A DNA stretch of 64,000 bases. It comes from Acidobacteriaceae bacterium (lineage in GTDB: Bacteria; Acidobacteriota; Terriglobia; Terriglobales; Acidobacteriaceae). The stretch's first letter is position 1. Every line of letters begins with the position of its first letter. Where the stretch lies: the NCBI GenBank assembly GCA_003138515.1, contig PLGG01000015.1, positions 238,218-302,217 on the forward strand, in the 5' to 3' direction. The translations under genes and the position numbers were made by a program. Below are positions 8,503 to 15,432 of the stretch, piece after piece. The notes below the pieces were generated by a model that made no database searches, was not told the origin of the DNA, and saw nothing but the letters and a program-made list of their open reading frames with translations.

Positions 8503-9729
8503 ATGCCATTCGGTGAGGCCTTCAAACTCGCGCTGCAATCGCTGTGGGCAAGCAAGCTGCGCTCCATTCTTACGCTGATTGGAATGGTCCTCGCCGTATC
8601 TTCGGTGATCACAGTGGTCACGCTCACCAACGGGGCCAAGCAGTTTGTCACATCGAAGATCAACACCTATGGCGCTGCCGTCATCACGGTCAGCAAGATG
8701 CCGCAGACCTTCATGACAATCGAGGAGTACGTCGAGTTTCAGAAGCGCAAGAATGTAACGTACGACGACTATCGCGCGATTCTCGACGAGTGCAAATCCT
8801 GCGTATCTGTAGGCGCGCAACGCGATAGTACCGGCAAAGTTGTGCGCGGAACCCAGTCCACAACAGACACTGACATTCGCGGCTGGACCTGGACCATGCC
8901 GCCAATTTCGAATCTCAATATCGTCCTGGGCCGGTCGTATACCGAGATGGAAGACCAGCACTCGGCGCATGTGGCCATTGTGGGCTCTGACATTGTGGAC
9001 AACGTGCTGGGCCCGGGCGACCCGCTCGGCAAAGAGATTCGCGTTGACGGCGCTCCGTATACCGTGATCGGCGTCGGCGAGAGCCAGGGCAAAATGTTCG
9101 GCCGCAGCATGGATAACTGGGTGGCGATTCCCCTCACGACTTTTCTTCAGGCCTACGGGTCCAACCAAAGCCTGCAGATTCTCGTCAATTCCGGCGGCGG
9201 CGGTGCCGTGATGGAAGCGGTCAGCGACGAGCTTCGCGTGATTCTTCGCACTCGTCGTCATCTTGCGCCAGGCGCGGCTGACGCATTCTCCATCGATTCC
9301 AGCGCAACCTTCGGGAATCTGCTGGTGACTATTCTGAACAATTTTGGCGCCGTCGTCGTGGCCATCGCCGCGGTCGCGCTGGTCGTCGGCGGCATTGTCA
9401 TCATGAACATCATGCTGGTGAGCGTGACGGAACGGACGCGGGAGATTGGCGTCCGCAAGGCGTTGGGAGCGCGCCGCCGCGACATCCTGCTCCAGTTCCT
9501 CATTGAATCGGCGTTGCTTGCTGCGCTCGGCGGGGTCATCGGCGTCGTGTTCGGTATCTCCGCCGCTAAGCTGATTACCGTGGCGGTCTCTTTTCCCTCG
9601 TCGGTGGCGCTCTGGTCCGTCCTGGTCGCGCTTTTTGTGGCCACCGCCGTGGGATTGTTCTTTGGAGTTTATCCCGCGCACAAAGCCAGCGCTCTCGACC
9701 CCATCACTGCGCTTCGTGCAGAAATGTGA
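8503..9729 (+). CDS. MacB-type ABC transporter permease, copy A2
   Basis: A 408-residue paralogue of A1 with identical length and layout: N-terminal membrane segment, MacB-PCD domain with a C-x2-C pair (CKSC, about residue 102), and three C-terminal membrane segments with VSVTERTREIGVRKALGA. Its upstream 50 bases, including GTATCATAA at 8485-8493, match those of A1, so both copies probably kept their own promoter. It is separated from B2 by 93 bases that contain simple repeats, unlike the nine-base gap between A1 and B1. No ATPase gene is linked. Confidence 0.88.
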   Translation: MPFGEAFKLALQSLWASKLRSILTLIGMVLAVSSVITVVTLTNGAKQFVTSKINTYGAAVITVSKMPQTFMTIEEYVEFQKRKNVTYDDYRAILDECKSCVSVGAQRDSTGKVVRGTQSTTDTDIRGWTWTMPPISNLNIVLGRSYTEMEDQHSAHVAIVGSDIVDNVLGPGDPLGKEIRVDGAPYTVIGVGESQGKMFGRSMDNWVAIPLTTFLQAYGSNQSLQILVNSGGGGAVMEAVSDELRVILRTRRHLAPGAADAFSIDSSATFGNLLVTILNNFGAVVVAIAAVALVVGGIVIMNIMLVSVTERTREIGVRKALGARRRDILLQFLIESALLAALGGVIGVVFGISAAKLITVAVSFPSSVALWSVLVALFVATAVGLFFGVYPAHKASALDPITALRAEM

Positions 9730-9785
9730 GTGCATTCTCTACTTGCTCAACACGCCGGACAACGAATAACTGCGAACTAAGAGCT

Positions 9786-9814
9786 GTCAACTGACAATTG
9801 ACAACTGACAACTA
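9786..9814. repeat. Short degenerate tandem repeat between A2 and B2
   Basis: Overlapping copies of a TGACAACT/TGACAATT unit. It widens the A2-B2 gap relative to A1-B1 and so arose after the duplication or was lost from the first unit. No coding capacity. Confidence 0.6.
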
Positions 9815-9822
9815 GAGACCTT

Positions 9823-11082
9823 ATGCCCGCAATCGGCCAATCCGGAGAAGCAGTCAAACTCGCGCTGGACACGCTGCGCAAGAACAAGCTGCGCTCCGGC
9901 CTCACCATCCTCGGCATCTCCATCGGGATCGCGACTGTCATCCTGATCTCTTCTGCCATTAACGGACTCAATTCCAACATCGATCATTTTGTGAGCACGC
10001 TGGGCACCAACGATTTGTGGATCTTCCAATTCGAGCCCTTCGGCCATCGGCCCACCACCGAGGAGCTGAATCGCAAGAAGCTCACCTACGAAGACGGTGT
10101 GGCAATGCGCAGCCTGCCGCATGTGATCGCTGTCGATCCGGAGCTGACCTACCAGAATTTCCAGACCGGCTTGGGCAGCGTTGCCATGAAGGCAGGCACG
10201 CACAAAATCCAAAATACGATCATCAATGGCAGCACCGAGGCCGTGACGCAAGTGGTCGATGTGAACTTGAAGGAAGGCCGCATGTGGACGGAATCGGAGG
10301 CCGAGCACAGTGACAATGTAGTCGTTCTCGGTCACGATGCCGCTGAGGATCTCTTTCCGGATAAGTCACCACTGGGACAGGACGTGGATTGCGAAGGAGA
10401 TATTTTTACCGTCATCGGCGTACTCGATCCGCAGCCGCAACCGTTCGGCAGTGGACGCAACACGCAGGACAATTCAGCCTATTTCCCTCTGGGGACTTTC
10501 AGAAAGATTCACCCCGAGATCCTCGACTACTGGATTGTGGCGCGATACGACAACCCTGCCAACAAAGCAGTGGTGACCGAGGAGATCCGCGAGCTGCTCC
10601 GCGTGCGGCGAAAGTTGCACGTGCAGCAGGACGACAACTTCGCCATCTTCAGTCCTGATTCGCTCACTCGGCTTTGGAATCAACTGACCATCGGGCTGTT
10701 TTCGTTCATGGTTGCCGTCTCTTCTGTCGGTCTGATGGTGGGCGGGGTGGGCGTGATGAACATCATGCTGGTCAGCGTGACGGAACGCACGCGAGAGATT
10801 GGCGTACGCAAAGCGATCGGCGCAACCAGGAAAAACATCCTGCTGCAATTTACGCTCGAGGCGGTGACGCTCTGCATGATTGGCGGGCTGCTCGGCATTC
10901 TGGCTGGAGCGCTGTTCACGCTCATTCTGCACTTTGCCGTGTCCTTCCTTCACGCGGCACTATCGTTCACCTGGGTCATCGTCGCCTTTCTCGTTTCCTG
11001 CATCATTGGACTGGTCTTCGGCATCTATCCCGCCTGGAAGGCGGCGAGCCTTGACCCGATTGAAGCGCTGCGATACGAGTGA
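9823..11082 (+). CDS. MacB-type ABC transporter permease, copy B2
   Basis: A 419-residue paralogue of B1 with the same layout and the motif VSVTERTREIGVRKAIGA. It closes the second permease unit. The spacer after its stop (CATCCCGGTGCGACCAAA) matches the spacer after B1 and was originally continuous with the hpnI upstream region; it is now split by the IS1-type element that begins at 11127. Function as a membrane transporter component is inferred from family; substrate and ATPase partner unknown. Confidence 0.87.
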   Translation: MPAIGQSGEAVKLALDTLRKNKLRSGLTILGISIGIATVILISSAINGLNSNIDHFVSTLGTNDLWIFQFEPFGHRPTTEELNRKKLTYEDGVAMRSLPHVIAVDPELTYQNFQTGLGSVAMKAGTHKIQNTIINGSTEAVTQVVDVNLKEGRMWTESEAEHSDNVVVLGHDAAEDLFPDKSPLGQDVDCEGDIFTVIGVLDPQPQPFGSGRNTQDNSAYFPLGTFRKIHPEILDYWIVARYDNPANKAVVTEEIRELLRVRRKLHVQQDDNFAIFSPDSLTRLWNQLTIGLFSFMVAVSSVGLMVGGVGVMNIMLVSVTERTREIGVRKAIGATRKNILLQFTLEAVTLCMIGGLLGILAGALFTLILHFAVSFLHAALSFTWVIVAFLVSCIIGLVFGIYPAWKAASLDPIEALRYE

Positions 11083-11118
11083 GGCAGGTGTCAGGTGTCA
11101 GCCTCATCCCGGTGCGAC

Positions 11119-11126
11119 CAAATCTG
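11119..11126. repeat. Target-site duplication, left copy
   Basis: CAAATCTG directly before the left end of the mobile element; the identical octamer follows the right end at 14205-14212. An 8-base duplication is in the range reported for IS1-family insertions. Confidence 0.85.
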
Positions 11127-11153
11127 GGTACTGGGTCAGTTTCAATTTCCACA

Positions 11154-11167
11154 GTCTATGCATAGAC
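11154..11167. promoter_or_regulatory. 14-bp perfect palindrome inside the left end of the element
   Basis: GTCTATGCATAGAC reads the same on both strands and lies one base inside the inverted terminal repeat. It could be a binding site for transposase or a regulator; no copy was seen at the right end. Confidence 0.35.
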
Positions 11168-11309
11168 CAGGTTGGCACTTTACGTGCTTCGCGGGTAGGC
11201 GCGTATGATTGCCAATAAGCCGCTAAAGCCTCCGATTCGACTCCAATCCCCCACATTATTCGCCAAGCCGAATTCAAATCTTCTAGCTTTCCGGCCCAAG
11301 AGGAAGCCT

Positions 11310-12101
11310 GTGACGATTGCGATTGGATTCGTCCATGATGAAGGGTTATTGCTATGTGCCGACACAAAAGTGACGGGCATAATTAAGGCAAATCAGAGCA
11401 AGATTGAACACTGGCACAACAAAGATAGAGACTGTAGCTTATCCTTCGCCATATCCAGCGAAGACCTGAATTTCCCTAAAACGGCGATCAAGAAATGCTG
11501 TGCTTTTGTTAAGAAAATGGACCCAAAAACTATCACATTGGAGTCAGTCCATGATGCTGCTGAGTTCTCATTGGCCGAGTTCTATCGGGAACACATTTAC
11601 GCTCATCCAGACAGAACACCGGGTGCCGTCTTCCTTGAGTTACTGGTAGCAATATCCGTCCGTGGCGAGATGGGACTTTATGTATCCCATGAGACCGTTT
11701 TGAATCCCGTCGAGATTTTTGAATGCGTTGGTTCGGGTGCGTATCTGGCAAAATATCTGATTGGGAAGTATTCGAGTGCCAACCCAGGCAGGCTGACTCA
11801 TGCGGATGCAGTTGTCATTAGCCGGTACGCTGTACAATCCGCGATCGATTACGACCAAAATTGCGGAGGCACAATAGAAATACTGAATGTCGGAGTATCT
11901 GGCGTTCCTAAGCGAACAATTGGAACGGATTGGTATCCAACACAGGATTTCGTTAGTGGTGCGCTAGATGCTGTTTTGCAAATGACACACGATTTAGCGA
12001 ATATGTCGGCTGAGGACCACTGGGGCGAAGCGACTGACAAGCGTATAGATGAAGTCGCTAAACGGCTTCATGATCTCGATATGAATAAGTGGAATTGGTA
12101 G
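11310..12101 (+). CDS. Proteasome-like Ntn-hydrolase, passenger of the IS1-type element
   Basis: GTG at 11310 has AGAGGA at 11300-11305 as ribosome site and gives a 263-residue protein starting MTIAIGFVHDEG. After removal of Met the chain would begin with Thr1 followed by LLLCADTKVTG, with Asp at position 17 and Lys at 30 in QSKI. Proteasome beta subunits use Thr1, Asp17 and Lys33 with the matching block ADTRAT, so an N-terminal nucleophile fold is likely. Later parts show little I can place. It converges on the transposase gene (four-base gap). A longer in-frame start at 11205 would bury the threonine and is less likely. Possible roles are an orphan self-compartment protease or an amidase; partner and substrate unknown. 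Confidence 0.7.
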   Translation: MTIAIGFVHDEGLLLCADTKVTGIIKANQSKIEHWHNKDRDCSLSFAISSEDLNFPKTAIKKCCAFVKKMDPKTITLESVHDAAEFSLAEFYREHIYAHPDRTPGAVFLELLVAISVRGEMGLYVSHETVLNPVEIFECVGSGAYLAKYLIGKYSSANPGRLTHADAVVISRYAVQSAIDYDQNCGGTIEILNVGVSGVPKRTIGTDWYPTQDFVSGALDAVLQMTHDLANMSAEDHWGEATDKRIDEVAKRLHDLDMNKWNW

Positions 12102-12105
12102 AAGA

Positions 12106-12996
12106 TTAAGCAATCTCTCCAAGCGCCCTGCGCAGAATCTCACCGTCATACTTAGAGGTTTTCACTACTGTCTTGGGCAGGAGTGCAATCAAATCATCTA
12201 TGGTCCACGCCCTATGAGCGAGTCCGATTTCCATAGCTGGCGTCACTCTCAGGCTCGCGTGAATCCTGACAAAGTTGTAATGCATGTAGTGGATTGCGAC
12301 CGCGTGCGCGTGATTCTCGGCTTTCTTGCTGTGCGCGTTGGTGAGCCGGGTAAAGCGGCGCTGCGACATCCTGAGCGTTAGATTCTGGCGTTCTACATAG
12401 GACGTGGAAACGTGCGCGGGATCGGGAAAGCCGATGACTGTTTTCATATCACAGCCGATGCACTTCGCAGGGGAATAACGGCGCTGTTCCTCATCTGTGG
12501 GAGCGCCGTAAATCTTGTGCAACTGCGCGTAATCCACTTCTAGGCCGAAAGCGCCTTCCACGGCCTTGAGGTATGGGGCGTGTGCGTCAGTCGTTACCTG
12601 TACACGGCTGGCGATGCGACTGGCACAATCATCCATGAAGTCCATCGCCCAGTTGGTATCTCTGCCGCCGACGAGGTAGGAGACAACGAGTTTCGTATCC
12701 GCGTCGATTCCTATCCAAGTCCAAATATCGCCCCATCCCGCTGCTTTTTGGTCCGGTGTAGCGTTCTTCTGTTTCGTCCCACAGAAACTCCAAATCTCAT
12801 CGCATTGCAAACGGCGAACCTTGAGGTTCCGCACATGCTTGTCGTGATACTCCGCGCACACTTTGCCTAAATCGACGAGTAGCTTGGTGACTGTATTCTT
12901 GGCCGCTCCCGTCATGCGGCAAGTCGCCCTAATCGAGCAGCCCTCGATGAGGCAACGGGCAATCTGTGCTCTGGTTTGGGAGTCCAAGCAGTTCAT
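12106..12996 (-). CDS. IS1-family transposase (DDE)
   Basis: A 296-residue transposase. An N-terminal helix-turn-helix (about residues 8-45) is followed by a DDE catalytic core with Asp66 in LQCDEIW, Asp137 in TTDAH and Glu202 in SYVERQN. The blocks GWGDIWTWIGIDADTKLVVSYLVGG and MSQRRFTRLTNAHSKK in shortened form are typical of the long single-frame IS1-type enzymes, which do not need the programmed frameshift of classical IS1. A near-palindrome CTAAAGCGGCTTTAG lies 14 bases before the start (13010-13024) and may be its operator. It appears intact, so the element may still be mobile. Confidence 0.88.
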   Translation of the reverse strand: MNCLDSQTRAQIARCLIEGCSIRATCRMTGAAKNTVTKLLVDLGKVCAEYHDKHVRNLKVRRLQCDEIWSFCGTKQKNATPDQKAAGWGDIWTWIGIDADTKLVVSYLVGGRDTNWAMDFMDDCASRIASRVQVTTDAHAPYLKAVEGAFGLEVDYAQLHKIYGAPTDEEQRRYSPAKCIGCDMKTVIGFPDPAHVSTSYVERQNLTLRMSQRRFTRLTNAHSKKAENHAHAVAIHYMHYNFVRIHASLRVTPAMEIGLAHRAWTIDDLIALLPKTVVKTSKYDGEILRRALGEIA

Positions 12997-13085
12997 ATTG
13001 ACTATTATGCTAAAGCGGCTTTAGAATGTCAAGAGAAAAGTTGGACTATGCGCCTATAATTGCGCAATCCGAGAGGAAGTAGTTT

Positions 13086-13511
13086 ATGGCTACGACGATT
13101 GGTTCGCAGGATTTTCTCGATTATGCGAAGTGTCCGCATTGTCCGCGCTCCACTCCGATCCAGAAATCCAACTTTTCGTTAGAAGGAGAATATCGAAGTT
13201 GGACAAAAACGGATGGTCTGTCCGAGTTTTTCTTATGTAGCGGATGCAAGCAGATTGTCGGGATTCCGGTGGGGGGATTAACGCCTCGTTTACCCACCGA
13301 TGGATTGTGGCCTGTCCCCGAAGACGATCCACTTCTTGTATATTCCGTATCCACCAAATGCGATGGGGAAGACTGCGAAGCTCGCGGAATGCTATACGTA
13401 ACGTGGAATCGCGACAGAGGCGACGAACCCGACGCCAAAACGAGTAAGGATTGGATCGCGAACGACTTTCGGTGCCCGCAGGGGCACCTGTTCCGTTTTC
13501 CTTGGCGCTGA
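13086..13511 (+). CDS. Zinc-ribbon-like hypothetical protein, passenger gene
   Basis: A 141-residue protein of unknown function starting after a GAGGAAG ribosome site. It has four cysteine pairs or near-pairs: CPHC (about 17-20), CSGC (about 51-54), CDGEDC (about 93-98) and CPQGH near the end, which suggests one or two zinc-binding knuckles. It is transcribed away from the transposase gene, from which it is separated by 89 bases that also hold the transposase promoter region. No known domain was recognised beyond metal binding. A strong terminator follows at 13608-13632. Confidence 0.6.
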   Translation: MATTIGSQDFLDYAKCPHCPRSTPIQKSNFSLEGEYRSWTKTDGLSEFFLCSGCKQIVGIPVGGLTPRLPTDGLWPVPEDDPLLVYSVSTKCDGEDCEARGMLYVTWNRDRGDEPDAKTSKDWIANDFRCPQGHLFRFPWR

Positions 13512-13607
13512 CTGAGATCACAGATGACACACAACCCTCTTGTGCGCTAATATGCGCTCTATGGGGTTGCGCGCCGCGCCTCAGTCACATCTCAAAGAAC
13601 CGTAGAG

Positions 13608-13632
13608 ACCCGCCCTGGCAGGCGGGTTTTCT
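13608..13632 (+). terminator. Rho-independent terminator after the zinc-ribbon gene
   Basis: Seven-pair stem ACCCGCC/GGCGGGT with a six-base loop followed by TTTTCT. It ends transcription of the zinc-ribbon passenger gene before the oppositely oriented small genes. Confidence 0.8.
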
Positions 13633-13894
13633 ATTTGGCTTTGATTCTACCCCACTTGAACCGTCGTTTTGGGGCTACGAAGTATGCGAGGACGCCGCAG
13701 AGAACGAGATTAGAGATTTGGTCCAATAGAAATTGTTGATGGTCGTCCCACCTATCAGTCGCGGGGATCAGCCAATGGACTGCAAGCAACGGAGGATAAC
13801 CGCGACCTTCCATCAGATTAGAGATAGACGACAGAACGCCCAGAACCAAAAGCAAGCAGACCACTAAACGGATTACAAACCAGACTTTTTTCAT
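13631..13894 (-). CDS. Small two-helix membrane protein, passenger gene
   Basis: An 87-residue protein with hydrophobic segments at about residues 5-25 and 58-75 and a basic C-terminus (RRFKWGRIKAK). Its ATG overlaps the stop of the upstream gene by four bases (ATGA, 13891-13894), so the two are translationally coupled. No family recognised; it may be an accessory or exclusion-type membrane protein, but nothing in the sequence proves this. Confidence 0.5.
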   Translation of the reverse strand: MKKVWFVIRLVVCLLLVLGVLSSISNLMEGRGYPPLLAVHWLIPATDRWDDHQQFLLDQISNLVLCGVLAYFVAPKRRFKWGRIKAK

Positions 13895-14139
13895 GACCGC
13901 TTACCCCATCGCGCCTGGGCCGCCTTCGCCGCAATCTTCTTTCGCTGTGCCGCCGTCATGGTTACTAGACGCCGCTTGCCGCCAATCTGACCGCCCCTGC
14001 GCCCCATTGCCGACATGTAGGCCGATAGGTCAGAGGGAACTACCGGGGCCTTCTCTGCCATCGATCCCGTAGACTGGTCAACAATCCACTTGGCGAGTTG
14101 GTTCGGATCGCGGGGCCGTTTTCCTTTGCCTACCGTCAT
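13891..14139 (-). CDS. Small basic protein with GG-x2-GG / RW tail, passenger gene
   Basis: An 82-residue basic protein from ATG 14139. The second half has MGRRGGQIGGKRR followed by MTAAQRKKIAAKAAQARWGKR, a layout common in small bacterial DNA-binding or histone-like proteins of unknown role (glycine-rich turn, then an Arg/Lys/Ala helix ending in RW). It is the first gene of a two-gene unit with the membrane protein at 13631-13894 and starts about 65 bases inside the right end of the element. A longer start at 14157 is possible. Confidence 0.5.
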   Translation of the reverse strand: MTVGKGKRPRDPNQLAKWIVDQSTGSMAEKAPVVPSDLSAYMSAMGRRGGQIGGKRRLVTMTAAQRKKIAAKAAQARWGKRS

Positions 14140-14204
14140 GCGTCCATCATTGCACAATTGAAAATGCTAAAGCCGCTTGTGGAAATCCAAACTGACCCAG
14201 TACC

Positions 14205-14212
14205 CAAATCTG
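14205..14212. repeat. Target-site duplication, right copy
   Basis: CAAATCTG, identical to 11119-11126, directly after the right terminal repeat of the IS1-type element. Confidence 0.85.
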
Positions 14213-14248
14213 AACCCTGAAACCTGACCCCTGTAAACTGCTTTTGTG

Positions 14249-15427
14249 ATGCCGCACGCACTGGCGCAGGCCGTGGAGATCGTGACGACGGCGCTGGCCG
14301 TGGCCGGGATGGCTTACTTTCTGGCATCGGTCGTGGCGGCGCGTCTGTTCCTGCATGAACGGCGCATCTCGCGGACTGAGTTCTCGCCCGGTGTAACCAT
14401 TCTCAAATCTCTCAAGGGACTCGACCCCGGCATGATGGACGCCTTCCGCAGCCACTGCCGGCAGAATTACGCGGGCGAATTCGAATTGCTCTTCGGCGTG
14501 GCGTCGCTTCGCGATCCCGCGGCCGCCGCGGTGAAGGATCTACAGGCCGAGTTTCCGGAGCGGACGATCGCGCTTGTGGAGTGCCCCGAGCGGCTGGGCA
14601 CGAACGGCAAGGTAAGCACGCTGGCGCAGCTCGTCACGCACGCTCGGCACGATTTTCTTCTCATTAACGATTCCGACATTACAGTGAGCCCTCACTATCT
14701 GGAGCGGGTGATGTGTTGTTTCGCGCCGGCTTCGCACGACGCGGGCAAACCGCCTGTGGGGCTGGTCACAGCGCTCTATCGCGGCCGAGCGCACAACACA
14801 ATTCCTTCGCGCCTTGAGGCGTTGGGGATTGCCGCCGAGTTCATGCCCGGCGTGCTGCTCTCAAAGCTGATCGAAGGTGGATTGCACTACGGACTTGGAT
14901 CGACGCTTGCCGTGCGCGGCGAGGCGCTCAAAAAGGCCGGCGGCTTGCTGTCCATCGTCGATTACCTCGCCGACGACTACGAGTTGGGCGCACGCATAGC
15001 TCATGCGGGCTATCGCATCGAAGTGAGCGCCGAAGTGGTCGAGACCGCCGTCCCTGCCTATAGCTGGCGCGGATTCTTTGATCATCAACTGCGCTGGCTG
15101 CGGACGGTGCGCTCGGCGCGCCCGGCCGGCTATGCGGGCCTGATCTTCACCCACGGCTTTGGTTGGGCAATCGTGAACGTGTTTGCAAGCGGAATGAGCC
15201 CGGTGAGTTTCTGGCTGCTCGGGCTGAGTTTCTTCCTGCGTCTGGCACAGGCGATGACGGTCGGCGCCGGCGTGCTCGGCGAACACGAGGTGCTGGCGAA
15301 TCTCTGGCTGTTGCCGCTGCGCGATCTCATTGCGATGGCATTGTGGGTGGCCGCCTTCGCCGGAGACACGATCGTCTGGCGCGGGGAACGATTCGCACTC
15401 AAAGACGGAAAGCTGGCGAAGATTTAG
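14249..15427 (+). CDS. hpnI: Hopanoid-type glycosyltransferase (HpnI / ceramide glucosyltransferase-like)
   Basis: A 392-residue GT21-type membrane glycosyltransferase. An N-terminal membrane segment (about 8-30) precedes VTILKSLKGLDP, the D-x-D metal motif in NDSDITVSPHY (about 141), DDYELG (about 242) and the acceptor-side QLRWLRTVRSARP (about 280), then two or three C-terminal membrane segments. HpnI adds N-acetylglucosamine to bacteriohopanetetrol; ceramide glucosyltransferase is the alternative. A GTG three bases upstream (14246) could also start the gene. No ribosome site is obvious. The upstream region was cut from the permease operon by the 3-kb mobile element, so its expression may have changed. 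A 5' fragment of the same gene remains at 8370-8447. Confidence 0.82.
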   Translation: MPHALAQAVEIVTTALAVAGMAYFLASVVAARLFLHERRISRTEFSPGVTILKSLKGLDPGMMDAFRSHCRQNYAGEFELLFGVASLRDPAAAAVKDLQAEFPERTIALVECPERLGTNGKVSTLAQLVTHARHDFLLINDSDITVSPHYLERVMCCFAPASHDAGKPPVGLVTALYRGRAHNTIPSRLEALGIAAEFMPGVLLSKLIEGGLHYGLGSTLAVRGEALKKAGGLLSIVDYLADDYELGARIAHAGYRIEVSAEVVETAVPAYSWRGFFDHQLRWLRTVRSARPAGYAGLIFTHGFGWAIVNVFASGMSPVSFWLLGLSFFLRLAQAMTVGAGVLGEHEVLANLWLLPLRDLIAMALWVAAFAGDTIVWRGERFALKDGKLAKI

Positions 15428-15432
15428 GCTCT

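Larger units (their letters stand above)
11127..14204. mobile_element. IS1-family element of 3078 bp with four passenger genes
   Basis: Both ends are visible. The left end GGTACTGGGTCAGTTT (11127-11142) is repeated inverted at 14189-14204; after a two-base mismatch the match continues for nine more bases (ATTTCCACA inward). An 8-base direct repeat flanks the ends. Removing 11127-14204 and one octamer restores the B2-hpnI spacer seen after B1. Inside are, left to right, a proteasome-like gene (+), the transposase (-), a zinc-ribbon gene (+), and two small genes (-). The interior is more A+T-rich than the host. Simple IS1-family elements carry only the transposase, so this looks like a transporter form with cargo. 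CTAAAGC motifs occur near both ends and before the transposase (11223-11229, 13010-13016, 14167-14173). Confidence 0.85.
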
